Shown piece by piece: positions 50,479 through 62,269 of a DNA stretch of 64,000 nucleotides (position 1 is its first letter; each line of letters opens with the position of its first letter). The notes under the pieces are model-generated. The model had not been told where the DNA came from and did no database searches. It saw nothing but the letters and a program-made list of their open reading frames with translations. The position numbers were made by a program, and so were the translations under genes. Source of the DNA: Haplosporangium gracile (lineage: Eukaryota > Mortierellomycota > Mortierellomycetes > Mortierellales > Mortierellaceae); the NCBI GenBank assembly GCA_015499985.1, contig JAAAUF010000095.1, forward strand, positions 2,574 through 66,573. The letters are read 5' to 3'.

Positions 50479-53400
50479 ATGGAGCGCGAAAAGCCTGACA
50501 ACCCCTACGAGGCCATTGGTTATGGCGACTTTGGGTCATACTTCAAGAACAAAAAGATCAAGCTCCAGCTCCAACAGGATGAAATGTATGTCTATTTTGT
50601 TGTTTGCTTATGGTCTCAGTAGACCATGTTGTTTCTGACACTCTTACTAACCATCGCTCGTAATTATACGCTCGTAGTGCTGCATTGGCGGAGGACGAAC
50701 TGCCCCAAATCTTTGAGGGTGTCATTGTCTATGTCAACGGATACACCGACCCGCCTATCCATGGTAATGCATCTTGAAGCTCGCTTTCTGATTTTTTTGC
50801 TTTTCACCACACATACTCTACAAGCACATGTGTCTAACAAGGCCGTTTATTATATTGTCAATTATTTAGAGATTCGGAATATGATCGTGCAGCGAGGCAA
50901 GCAAACATGCACACGCGGAGTAGGCTACACTTTGTTGTCAAATTGGAGGACGCACAATGAAAATTGACCTAATCAACGCGCCCATCCTTTTTCTTATACT
51001 ATTAGGAGGCGAGTTTACGCAATTCCGTAAATAATGTCTTATAGCATTTCACAAAATGTAATTTGATCTGCGTTCGCCACTTTCCTGACGAAACTTACAT
51101 TTTGCAATTATTCTCATCTGTTGCACTAGTCTCCAAGAGCAGGATAACGCACATCATCGCTACGAACCTTACACAGTCCAAGATGAAAGAGTTCAGGCAA
51201 GGCACACTCATCACGCTATAGCAGCAATTGAGCCTTGCATCCTGGTCTTTGTTGAGACTCATCCTTATCAACCCTCGATCTGATCACATTAAATAGGAAC
51301 TATAAGGTAGTAAAGCCAGAGTGGGTCACGGAGAGCGTCAAGGCAAACAAGCTCCTCCCCTGGCACAACTTTAGTACGATCCGAATACCAAGTTCGCTTA
51401 CTCCGTTTCGATCTGGATCGCAGACGACGCAATCAAGATCAGTGACCTCATCGTCATCGGGAGCAAGCTCACATATGGCGAAACCGACAGAAGGATCGGA
51501 CTCATACCAGACCCAGGCATTATTCGATGTCAGTATGGCCAATAACAATACACAGCACACAGTACGCCAGACGAATATGCCCAATAATATCGCGGTACCA
51601 TCAGCAGGTTGTATAGTAGCGGAGGACAGTATCGAAATTGACAAAGTGAGGGCCATGCAGGATATTTCGGAGATAGAGGTTGAAGCCGCGTTGGAAGACA
51701 TGGAGGGCGAGGATTCGTTTTTCGAGAGATTGGATCTCGATCAGTTTGATTCCCAGCCCACGCCACCAACTGTTGAGCCATCGCCCCTTGAACAACAACC
51801 ACTAGCAAGTGCCATATCTCCAGAGCAGGACTTTTTACCATTTACTCAAGTCCCTGTCCCTTCACCAACAGAAACACCGCTTCAGCCACAATCAATGGAT
51901 CCGCCAACGATACCGAAACCAGTGTACAAGCCCATCGCCTTCAATCCTTACACCCGGGCAGGACTTCCAGGCATGATGCCTGTTCCAGAATCTGAAAACA
52001 CGATCAAAACGACGGAAATCGTAGGGTCTCAGATCGAAGCCGACCCACAGGATAATCGGCATCCAACAATAATCGAACTCTCAGTGCCTTGGAACCGCCA
52101 GAATTCCTCCGTTCAGCCAGGATTTGTCGAAAAGTTTTACCAGTCGTCGCGTCTTCATTATCTCTCCACATGGAAGGCCAAGCTGAGAGACGTCACGACC
52201 AAGCTCCAAAAGGATCGACTTCCTGTCGCCACCAAAAGTGTCCACAAGACCATCATGTAAGCATTCAGGATGTATCCCGACGCGTCAAGACTGGGTATTT
52301 TTCTTACGCATTTATTTACAAACATAATTTTCAATTGAGCTACAACATCATAGGCATATCGACTTTGACTGCTTTTTCGCGTCAGTAGCGACGAGGGGAA
52401 AACCAGAGCTGCAGGTCAAGCCTATTGCCGTCGCTCACGGAACCGGAGGATCGACATCCAATAGTGAGATTGCGTCCTGTAACTACTTGGCACGCAATTT
52501 TGGGGTCAAAAACGGGATGCAGTTGCTGAAGGCAAGGACGCTCTGTCCGGATTTGCTTGTTGTACCGTACGAGTTTCAGCAGTACGAGGACATTTCGATC
52601 GAGTTTTACAAGATCCTTTTGGGATATGCTGATGAGCTGCAGGCGGTGTCCGTGGACGAGGCCCTTGTTGACATAAGCTCGAAATGTCTGCCAACCTGGG
52701 GTGCAGGACCGAATGACAATCAGTTCAGCGCCTCAGGAACTCAGGATGCAGATCCCTCCCGTATGAGTCCAGCTGCATTTGCTCTCAAGGTGCGAGAGGA
52801 AATCTTTTTTGCAACTGGCTGTCATGCCAGTGTTGGAATTGGTCCAAACATCTTGTTGGCGAAACTGTCGACTAAGAGGGCCAAACCACACGGACAATAC
52901 ATCTGGCCAAGTCATCCTGGTTCAAGCAGGACACTTGAGGAATTGCAAGGCGCTGTGCCGGAGCTCATTGAGGAATCCGATGAGGACCCGAGTCCGCCAG
53001 ATTCGGCCAACATGTATTACTCTCAGTCTTACGAACCCCCTCCTATTGTACGGAAATCAGTCAGTCGCAAGGAACCTGTGGTCAAAGACCTTCCAGGCAT
53101 CGGATACAAGATCTCACAGGATCTACTCGAGCGACTCGATGTACGGACACTTCACCAACTGCAACAAGTCGCAAAGGAACAGTTGCAAGTAGTCTGTGGA
53201 ATGAAGACTGGTAACTTGCTATATAACTCTTGTCGTGGTATCGACGAGACGACCATTGCCTCGGACCGGGACAAGGCACGACAGAGTGTTAGCGCTGAGA
53301 TCTCGTGGGGTGTGAGGTTTGAGAACAACCAGCAGGTTGATGTATTTATGCGTGATCTGGCTCAGGAGGTGAGCAAGCGCCTCAAGGAGATTGACCGAAA

Positions 53401-55604
53401 GGGCAAGTCTATTGTCATGAAGGTAACTTTTGGATGCCTTTTTTTCGATGTAGTTTTGTGCGTTTCGTATTTTCATTATCACGACTCATCCACTTTGTTC
53501 TTTGGATTATAGGTTATGAAGAGGAAGGCGTTTGTCAAAGGAGCGTGGAAGCATCTAGGACATGGACCGGTCGATCAGTTTGCTCGGACAGGGCAGTTGC
53601 CTTTGTATACGGATGATCCAGATCTGATTGCCAACGAGGCGCTTCGACTCTTGAACTACTTCAGGTTTGACGTCTTGGATCTACGAGGTACACCTTGTAC
53701 ACACTCATTTAGTTTTTCAAAGAAATCTCGAAGGAAGCTGCATTGTGTTAACTATGTTGTCTGAACGCATGTTTTTAGGCCTAGGAATACAGGTGCTGAA
53801 GCTGAATAACGATGTTGTTAATACGGTGTCGAAATCAGCGTTCGCTCTTCCTGACAGTAAGAATCAAACGACTCTGACATCTGCCATGTTTCAACAAAAA
53901 TCAATGGCAGAACAACCGCCTCTTTACCCTCCAACAACGACCGCTCAAGAACCACCGCATCCACAAGTTGAACGACGAGCTGAACCAGAGAAACCTACCA
54001 TGGAGATTGACAGTGGAACATTCAAGGAGCTGCCTAAGGACATTCAGGACGAGCTTTTACGCGATCATAAGCTGGTGTTCCTTAACGAGGATGCATCTGA
54101 TGCGAGCGGTGTTGTACCCGTCGCGATGGCTGAGGGAGGAACAGTGGTCGAGCAGCAACCGAGCGAACAGAAACATGAGCTGACACCCTGGTCGCAGCTG
54201 GACCCGCGTGAGTTGATGGTGTTGTCTACTCCTGTCATGAGAGATGCGTTGAAGGAGTACGCCGAGTTGAAACAGACGGATCGCCGCCAGGGTCGGCGAT
54301 CATCAGTAACAGCCGCTGCGAGTTCCAGGCCGTCGACAACAACCAGGACAGCGCCTCCTGGCTTGGAAGCGGATGACCATTTGCTTCGTAACTCTTTTCT
54401 CCCCTCGCCATCCAAAGTAAGACTTGGTTGTAGTAAATTGTACTATGGTTGTATTCCTTTGTTGTCCACTAATCAACCAAGCTGGCATGTCATTACTTTC
54501 TCTTTTCAGTTGGATATATCAGTGTTGCAGGCGTTGCCACCGGAGATTCGGGCCGAAATTGAGCAGGAATATACCCATATCATTGAAAACCATGAACTAA
54601 TCCGAAAACTGGCTCAACCTGGCGGCAGTAGAAGTGGTGAAGGCGCAGGAACAAGTACGGCGTTCCAATTAAAGGCACCTACTACGACGACGATGGCGAC
54701 AGGTCATGACTTTCGTCCTCCGGACCAAGGCACCAGTCGTCCAAAGTCTCGAGGGAGAGGTGGCCCACGAGGTCGACCACGCGGGTCGCGTGCGAGAGGT
54801 AGAGGTCGAGAACAGGTCAACGATCATCGGGAACGAGTGGACGATGCGCGTCATTATCAAGACGATAATCAACGCGATGGATCGACAGCGGCGACAAATG
54901 CACAGGCACAACCCAAGAAGGCTACCGCACAACAACCAGAGGTGCCAGAACTAGATGCCGACTTTTTGGCAGCTCTGCCGCAAGACATTCGAGCAGAAGT
55001 CGAGGCGGCCCATCGGATTGAGTTGATCAAGAACCGTCGTCGACAGGAAGCAGAGCTTGCTGCTCAGAAGGATGCCGCCTCTGTTGCTTTTCGTCATAGT
55101 TCTAGGGCGGGCTCAGGGTTGAATGAACAGCAGGAAGGTCCTGTATTGGAGCGGCCGACACTGATGGGTAAGCGGGAGACTGGAGATCTGAGAGTAATGT
55201 TAACTCAATGGGTCCAGTCGACTCTTGTGGAGCAGGATCTGAGTTGGAGTAGTAGAACGAAGGATGAGACGAAGAAAGGTGGAGGTGAAAGTAGACGGCT
55301 TGAGACGGTCGTGTTTGATGAAGGGCCGAACCCGGATGATGTACAATCGTTTGTAGATTTTGTTGCACGCGTGATTGTTATGGAGCGTGATTTGGAGAGA
55401 GTACGGTTGTTGTTGAGACATCTTTCGCGGCGGATTGAGGACAATGAGCGACAAGTTGAGCCACAGTTGAGGAAGGTTACGAAAGGCGTGAGGAAGCCGG
55501 TGGTAGGAGTTGCGATGACTTGGCGACAGGCTTTTGAGTGGGTCTTGAGTGTTACGAAGCAGCTTGTTGTGCACATTTATGGTGGGTCTTTTGAGTTTGA
55601 TTGA
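50479..55604 (+). CDS. REV1: REV1 translesion DNA polymerase (deoxycytidyl transferase)
   Basis: Ten exons: 50479-50585, 50678-50763, 50870-50896, 51006-51026, 51130-51196, 51297-52256, 52354-53422, 53513-53687, 53779-54416 and 54510-55604, giving 1414 aa. The N-terminal BRCT domain has FEGVIVYVNGYT, IVQRGGEFTQF, THIIATNL and VKPEWVTES. The Y-family catalytic site shows HIDFDCFFASV (D426) and SVDEALVDIS (D524, E525). KDLPGIGYKIS and the little-finger sequence follow. Three LP-x-(D/E)-I-x-x-E motifs at 922, 1059 and 1206 resemble ubiquitin-binding motifs. The C-terminus resembles the Rev1 CTD adaptor bundle. REV1 inserts dCMP opposite abasic sites and recruits Pol zeta. Introns 3 and 5 use GC donors (GCAAGC and GCAAGG). 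The middle of the N-terminal half is an Asp/Glu/Pro-rich linker. Confidence 0.92.
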
Positions 55605-55654
55605 AGACTGGAGACGTTCAATGCTGGCATGAGTAGTGTACAGTACATATTGCA

Positions 55655-55660
55655 AATAAA
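55655..55660 (+). terminator. AATAAA signal of REV1
   Basis: AATAAA is 50 bases past the REV1 stop codon, in the 126-base convergent gap to the next minus-strand gene. This is the expected place for a polyadenylation signal. Confidence 0.5.
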
Positions 55661-55730
55661 GAACATGAACTAAAAATTGTATTGAACAGTACAGCTGGTG
55701 GAGATGCACGACTAAAAAAAATGAGGGTGT

Positions 55731-56781
55731 TTATACTTGGTCGTCGCGAAGCTTGCGGAGCTCCCAGGGTCCGAGCCCGAGTACGATATATAGGATCCCG
55801 ATGACCAGAATTGCGTATCCGAATCCGTCCATCAGACTTGTTTGCCACTCAAAAAATCGCCAGATGGGGTTTGAACCCAAGTTCAATGCTAGCATTGTAC
55901 TTCCGATCCTATTGATTTTTTGATTTTTTGTGTTTTGAAGAATAGGGAGATGGTTGCAGTCGGCCTTGATGGGTTATTTATGGAAAAATGTTGCACGAGT
56001 ACACATGCAAAAGTAGGAGGGAAAAGATATTTACATGACAAAAGAAGCGCCAATACAGGGGAACGAATACCCCAGCCTGAGCTCATTCCCGTACCGTCCT
56101 CTCTCATCAATTTCTTTGCTATTTTCATTGTTGTCGTAGGTAACTAACTCTGAGGGTCGGTACAGAAAAGATCGGGCAGCAGGCCAGTCTTTAAGGCATG
56201 TGAGGGGGATCCAGAGGGAGAGGAGGAATAGGGTCAAGTACTGGAAGAAGAGTTGTTCGCGCGGGTCTTTTGTGAGTTGTGAAGAGGTTGTGGCGCTGGA
56301 TGAGGAAGAAGGAGTGGGAGTTGGTTTTTGGGGGTAGATGATTCCATTGTCAATGGATCTAGATGAAGAGAAAGAGGAGGAGGCGATTCGGGACTGGAGG
56401 GCGCTCGATGGAGTTGTCGTTACCCCCTGCATAGAATCGTCAGAAGGAAAGAGAGAAGAAAAAAAAAACAAGGTTACGCTTTACGCGTTAGTAGAGAAAT
56501 CAAATAATAATGTGCTCACATCAAACGGGGGTCAAAATAAAATTCCAGAAGTATAAAGTAGAGAGGGAGGGAGGGAGGGAGACGAGGCTGAGAAGAAGCA
56601 CTTATGCTCGAGAGAGACAAAAAAAATGGAAAGGAAGATGGGAAACCTGGAATTGGAAGAGGGCGCCGTGGGCGATGGCGGCGATGCAGGCGACGATGGA
56701 CATGATGCAGATGAATGTCACTAGTGCACGGAAAAGTATCATTGCGAATGCCGCCCTTGTCGTGTGCTTTGACGCTATCAT
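55731..56781 (-). CDS. Small multi-span membrane protein, unknown
   Basis: Three exons on the minus strand: 56781-56647, 56426-56035 and 55908-55731, giving 234 aa. All phases close. The start MIASKHTTRAAFAMILFRAL leads into a first span (LVTFICIMSIVACIAAIAHG). A Ser/Thr-rich loop follows, then a second span (YLTLFLLSLWIPLTCL), then DNNENSKEIDERGRYGNELR. A C-terminal span (GYAILVIGILYIVLGLGPW) is followed by ELRKLRDDQV. The first donor is GTTTCC, a weaker match than usual, so that border is the least sure. No family is recognised. The gene is convergent with REV1 and downstream of the O-methyltransferase on the same strand. Confidence 0.6.
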
Positions 56782-57225
56782 TTGTTACTGTTAATGCTGA
56801 CTTTCTGGTGTAAGAGGGAAGGAGGAGAGGAGGTGAGGGATTATTTGATGAGTAGAAAGGGTATGGATTAGAAATATGAAAAGAGCAAAAGTGAGAGGGA
56901 GACTGGGATATGCCTACTACCTGTAGGCGGCGCATATTTGTAGGTAGTGGTAGAGGTGTGATTGTGGACATATGAAAGGTGGTTCTTTGTGGGAAAAGGT
57001 AGCACATATGTGCGGTACTTACTCTTGTTATTGTTTCTTTGTCGACACTCGTTAAAGTGGCCACACAAACAGCAAGCAGCATGAGTCCAAGGAAGAAAGG
57101 AACATCCACAATCGTGAGAAAAAAAAAAGAACTGCATGTGCACTGTAACTGTGGACACACTTTTTTCTATGTTTATTTCCATGCTTTATTATTGGATTTG
57201 GGAGAACACCTACGAAGCCTTGACT
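56782..57225. other. Spacer upstream of the small membrane protein
   Basis: It is the promoter of the small membrane gene and the trailer of the O-methyltransferase. A minus-strand ATG near 57142 opens MQFFFFLTIVDVPFFLGLML and ends at a good GTAAGT donor near 57021. No acceptor joins it in phase to the downstream exon, so it is not annotated as coding. Confidence 0.4.
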
Positions 57226-58331
57226 TTACTTCTGTCTCTTCTTCATAATCAAAGAAAGACCATCAAAGGCCGGCAAAAGCACAACATCCACACGGGGGTC
57301 GGCTTGGACATGCTTGTTGAAGGTATGAATCTGATCTGCAAACTTTAGGAAGGCGCTGAATGTCCACTCTCCATCGGCCGCATTCTTGTCCTTCTTGCTC
57401 TTGCCCTTCGAAGAGGAGGGGGAAGAGGCGGCTTGATGCTCGTGTTTTTCAGAGTGGAGTACCAGTCCGCTGAAAAGGACATTGTCGGCGAGGATGTATC
57501 CTTCGTCGGTCAGCATGTTGTTGTCGAGGATGAAGTTGTAGTAGTTCACGTAGTTTCCCTTGTCAGCGTCTATTTTGTATAAAGAAGAGGGAGGCGGAAA
57601 AAATGAGCGGTCAAGACATCTTTTTCCTGGAGACGGGACAAATAAAGACAAATCAAACAAAGAGAGAGAGAGAGAAATCTAAACTCAATTGAAAATTCTA
57701 GAGAAATCTTACCAAGGAAGACGGCATCAAAGCGGAGGTTCTTTTGAGCAAGCAAGGCCAGACTTGAAAGACCATCTCCCTCCACAATCTCAATCGTCAC
57801 ATCCTTCCTCTCCTTGGTAGTCGAAGAAGGACTGTAAGCATGCTCCTCAAACAACTCTCTCGACAACTTGGCAGCCCTGGGATCCTTCTCACATGTGTAC
57901 AGAATCGCCCCTTTGGGCATCCCATCCGCCATCGCCATAGCACTGTATCCCATAAAAGTACCCAACTCGAGCACTGACTTTGGTTTCGTAAGACGCATCA
58001 ACATTTGCTGAAAGTGTCCCTGGAGGGCTGAAATGGTCTTTGCAGCGGTGGTAGGGTAGACTTGGAGGGAGTGTGCGTGGAGACGGTCGAATTTCTCGGG
58101 GAGGGGTGTTGAATGCCTGTCGCTGTAGGCGAAGAGACGTTCGATCTGTTCATGTTGGGGGTTTGAGGTGGCGGAGGGGTGGCCTTTGTCTGTGAGGGAG
58201 GGGTTGAGGGTCTTATCGAAAGCTGAGACGTGGAATGGACGGATAAGGGTATTTGAAAGAGCCCATGGGGTGCGGGTGATGTTCACTGCTCTGAGGGAGG
58301 AGCGGATCAGGTGATGGTGTCTGTTGAACAT
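57226..58331 (-). CDS. SAM-dependent O-methyltransferase, caffeoyl-CoA/catechol type, likely mitochondrial
   Basis: Two exons on the minus strand: 58331-57713 and 57569-57226, giving 320 aa. The N-terminus MFNRHHHLIRSSLRAVNITR continues to RPFHVSAF, rich in Arg and lacking acidic residues, like a mitochondrial presequence. The class I methyltransferase core shows SVLELGTFMGYSAMAMA (motif I, SAM binding), YTCEKDPRAAKLS, VEGDGLSSL and FDAVFLGDADKGNYVNYY, where the D-A-D-K segment carries the metal-binding Asp of the family. GYILADNVLFSG follows, then a Ser/Lys insertion and RVDVVLLPAFDGLSLIMKK. The layout is that of Mg2+-dependent caffeoyl-CoA/catechol O-methyltransferases. The substrate is unknown; small diphenols are the family norm. 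The DADK motif spans the intron and confirms the splice. Confidence 0.88.
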
Positions 58332-59417
58332 TGCGTGTTTGTTGAAATGAGGTTGGTTGTGATGAGGAAGAAGAGTAGGAGTAGAGACGAGGAATGATCA
58401 AGAGAGAGAGGGAAGGAAAGGAATGGAGTGAATGTGAGAGCGAAAGAAGTGGAATGAGAATAAACGAATGCAATGCCAGAAGAGGGGGGGTTGGGTATTT
58501 ACGGTGGAGGTTGGTTGATTTCGGTGAGAAAACAACGAGTTGGAAAACCTAAAGGGAGCTAGGGGGAAGGGAAAGGACAGCCCCCGACAGAGAAAGGTTG
58601 ACACAAACAAATATTCTTTTTGTTGCAGCGAAGTGCTCTCAAAACGACACTAGCAGACAGATAGACAAACAAAACTACACACTCGATGCACTTCTTTTTC
58701 TAGACATAGACATATCCACTCCCCCATGCAAAAAAACGGGCGCGCTTACATCTGAGATGGCGATTGTGTGAGGTTCATCACTCTGTCTGCTTGCGACCAA
58801 TCGGTCGAAGTAAACGCATCCTTTGCGCCAACCGGAGAGAGGAAACGAAAGGGGAAATACCTCGAATGTATGTCCAAACAGTTTGTAAACAAACAACCAA
58901 AAAAACTAATCGTGAACCAAGGCTTCACAATCGTACCCTATCCTTTATTCGTCTTGGCCTGGCAGAGAGATCCCGAAGATCAATTGAAAACTTATCCGCT
59001 GAAAGGTAGCAGTGCTAAAAAAAAATGATCCCGATGGACCATTGGTGCAAGGCCGTTCTCCTTCAATGACATTGGGGAGGACGGACTTGTGATTAAACTT
59101 AGCCATACTTTTTCTAAGCCAGATACATGTCCGCCTTAGAAGAGCGGTTATACCAGCGGAAAAAACATGCTTTCCAGATGCTTTTTGCCGTTGCTGCCAT
59201 GCACGCTTGGACTTCCAAATTGGCCAATGGGAGTCATCCAGCATTTTTGAAAAAGCAACAGTAGAAAAGTGCTTTTTTATAAAGGAGGGAGGCTATTGCC
59301 AAAATCTGTACTTTATTTTTCAAACGATTGGCAAGAGGGTCACATTTTCGAACAAGGCGATATGAGCTGCCGGAGCCAGACTAGCGGCAGTGGTGATGGA
59401 GGTCCGTAATCCCTCTT

Positions 59418-59648
59418 TTAGTAGATTGTATCCGATACATTTCTTGGTCTGCGCGGCAGTGGACCATCCAGCTGACTCTGCACGCCCGCCTCATGTGGTA
59501 CGGCGGTCTCTGTGCATGGAATCTCCCTTTGTTCCTGAAACAAATCATAGTGACAAACGGCGACATGGTTTTTGACCGACCTCCTGCTGTACTGAATGCG
59601 GCAGATTGAGCAACGATATTTCGAGGAAGAATCCGCTGGGAAAATCAA
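59418..59648 (-). pseudogene. Zinc-finger-like fragment
   Basis: The minus-strand frame contains KYRCSICRIQYSRRSVKNH followed by VAVCHY. This gives C-x2-C-x11-H-x4-H spacing, one residue short of the usual C2H2 form. The apparent start is a TTG with no ATG, and CTCTAG upstream could be a 3' splice site, so it would be an internal exon or a remnant. Nothing nearby completes it. It may be a fragment of a transposase or zinc-finger gene. Confidence 0.25.
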
Positions 59649-60245
59649 TTGCTTTGCAGGATTGTGTGAACTAGAGATGTAAAGGGATTGTGCGCCACCT
59701 TCCAGTCACTAACGAGAACGAAGCACGGAAATAGCAAGTTAGAGTTAGTCATTGGCCAATGCAAAAAAATAAAGTTTTACTGATAGAATCGTCCCAGCAG
59801 CTCTTCCACGAACGTCCTTTTCTGCAGGAGTCTCTGTTGCCTCCCTGACCGGGAAGGGAAGAAGAAGATTTATAAGAGCATTATTAGTTCCTGCGAATAA
59901 TACATGTATTAATTCTGATACCTAGCTCATTCAGAGCGCAATAGAACTCACATCCGACTGGAAAGGTCTCTTGTGCAAAGGCATGGCTATAATTCCTCAG
60001 GCACGATATGGTTGACGAACATTCGAAAAAGCGAATGAAGGGAAAGGAGGAGAAAGTTGGCATATTTTGTTGGCGCTCGACAGCCTTACTTGTCTCTCCA
60101 AATTAGCAGAACAATGGGCGTGGGAACGCCAGAACAGAGAAAATTCAGGATATTTAGACCCAAGCTCGAGTAGGACATGTGTTACTGTAGGAAGGGCCAT
60201 AACCGAAAGGTATTGCCCAGACAAAGGACATAGGTGTGGAGTTTT

Positions 60246-60412
60246 GCCAGAAGAAAAGGGGATATGCTTGCGGACATGGAGGCCAGCCAAAAGAGTACAG
60301 AGAACATACTTATAGACGCGGAATCCAGCCAAAAGAAAAGGGGATATGCTTGTGGACAAGGAGTCCAGACAGAAGGCGTAGGGATAGTAGAGAATGCATA
60401 TGTAGACGTGAC
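60246..60412 (+). repeat. Tandem repeat of about 40 bases, four diverged units
   Basis: Units begin with (G/T)CCAG(A/C)(A/C)A(A/G)AAG. Units 1 and 3 share AAAAGGGGATATGCTTG followed by GGACA-GGAG. Units 2 and 4 are more diverged but keep TA(T/G)AGACG and the CCAG start. No gene surrounds it. On the minus strand it gives SISPFLLA-type hydrophobic repeats, likely without meaning. Confidence 0.7.
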
Positions 60413-62269
60413 CATTGAGACGCTCAAGATATTCTTTGCACCTCTTTCTCTCTTTCGCTCCAGTCTTCTTTCTCATCCTTCCGCTTCACTCTTGTTGTAA
60501 GTCCTTTTCACCACGTCTCTACAGCTCTTTCTGCTGTACGCTAATCCTACCTTCGGCAATAGGTTCGACACACCTGCATCAACTGCATCGTTTGCTTCTC
60601 GATGTAGGAAGATTCTTATTCATTTGTATGCACAAGCAGGCACCAACACGCGTGGTCAATTAACCATAGAGTTTATTGTTCTGCACCGCTTGTAGACAAC
60701 AACAGCTATTCTCTTTCACTCTTCCCGGGTCTCAGATCCCGGATTGGTATGTTCATTTGGGAAAGAGACGCGTAGCTGCTGCTGTCGTTGTTCAATACCG
60801 AGTACATGCCAGTTGCCACCAAAACACAGTTAAACTTCAAACTATCTTCTCCCCTTTATTTTATTTTCTCTCGCAAGACGTCTTCGTCCATTTTTCTCCC
60901 TGTGGGCTGACTTTGTTTTCGTGGGAGAAGTGCATGCGTGCACTCTTTTTTTTTTGCTTGGGAAAAGCCAGCAATCCGTATGGTCCAAACTAACGCTGTT
61001 CTCTCCTTTTTACTTTCTTCTCTTTGTTACTTCAAGTACTCTTGCTCTAAGAAAGTCAAATGAAGCGTCTCTTTGGTACGTGTATGCGTTGCTAGAATCA
61101 AGACACAGGTTACACTGCATGCATATAGAGTGTAAGGCACAAGCTTTTGCCATCAAAGCATGCAATTCAGCAAGACAACAGGACACAGTGCGGGAAACAA
61201 CCATAGTGCACATGCCACTGTTACCTATTGTTGTAGGGTATAAAAGTATAGAAAAAACCATATTATGCAAAGTATCAAGTTACAATCATCTGACTTATTC
61301 AAAAGACTCTCTTGGTGTACTAGTCGATATACCAGCAAAGCTCAAATAGCTATCTTGACTAGCGGTAGACCTGACTTAATCGGATAGGCGGGGGTGTAGT
61401 CTTTGGGATGAAGGAGTCAGGGCCTTATTGTTATTGAATGAGTATGGAGACGCTTGCCGATGCTGCCTTTGTTCATGAATGTCATAGTTCGCTCCGTCCA
61501 TTCTGAGTTCCTGAACATTCCATCGCGCAGCCCTCAACCGTATCCTCCAATCGATGAACCATTGACACATTTTCCAAATGACTCGTCATAGATAAAATAG
61601 ACGGCATCTAATCCTGCGTAGGCAGATTCTCTAAACCTATTGGTGGGTGAACAATCCAACGCTTACTGAATTCTGCTTTAGTACAATAGGAAGAGCCGAC
61701 ATTGAAGGATCAAAAAGCAACGTCGACTGCCACAAGCCAGTTATTGTATCCTTAGTTAAATTTTCTGGCACCTTTTCCAAGCCTTATTTCTCCAGCTGGA
61801 CGTCCACAAGACGTTCTCTTTATTATTTAGTGGACGTTCGCAAAATGTCCATCTGATTGGCTAGTGTGGTGTTGTACATGATTTGATAGATGGAGGCGAA
61901 GATGGATCTCAAACAAGGTTTAGTATAGTTCGATGACGCCACCTTTTTTCATGTTGCATGGGATTAGCACGCTTTCTTATTTTACACGGCCCTAGCACGC
62001 TATTCCACACGTATATCCTCCCAGAGCTTGCGACTGAACGAGAGGATGGGCAGTATGCGATTCGTAAGCCAAACAGAGATAAAGACAGACTAAATAACAT
62101 CCTTATATTTTCTGATTCAATGAAAAATGCATATTTTACTATGAAAAGTGCAGTTTCTACAGTCTTCTCTAGATATAATGGTATTATTTACATTACATTG
62201 AGAATAATTTTTTGACCCTATATTTTTCAATCACACTGCATATTTATTTTTAAGATAAGCACGAACCAA

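Larger units (their letters stand above)
58332..62269. other. Gene-poor right flank
   Basis: Near 58332-58600 is the C/T-rich (minus strand) promoter of the O-methyltransferase. Beyond it, to the transposase remnant, no intact gene is found. It contains an approximately 40-base tandem repeat (60246-60412), a short zinc-finger-like frame (59418-59648) and scattered short frames without recognisable content. Confidence 0.45.

Noticed and set aside
55855..55890. GGTTTGAACCC tRNA-like T-arm at 55867
   Set aside because: It lies inside the third exon of the small membrane protein on the minus strand, and no acceptor or anticodon arms accompany it.
56516..57160. Minus-strand open frame of about 214 codons starting in a Phe run, with a good GTAAGT donor
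   Set aside because: After the first 38 codons the frame is Ser/Pro/His low complexity. No acceptor joins its first part in phase to the membrane-protein exon, which has its own ATG and closes cleanly.
60246..60412. Possible CRISPR-like array
   Set aside because: The repeat units are contiguous and diverged, with no spacers of even length, and the genome is eukaryotic.
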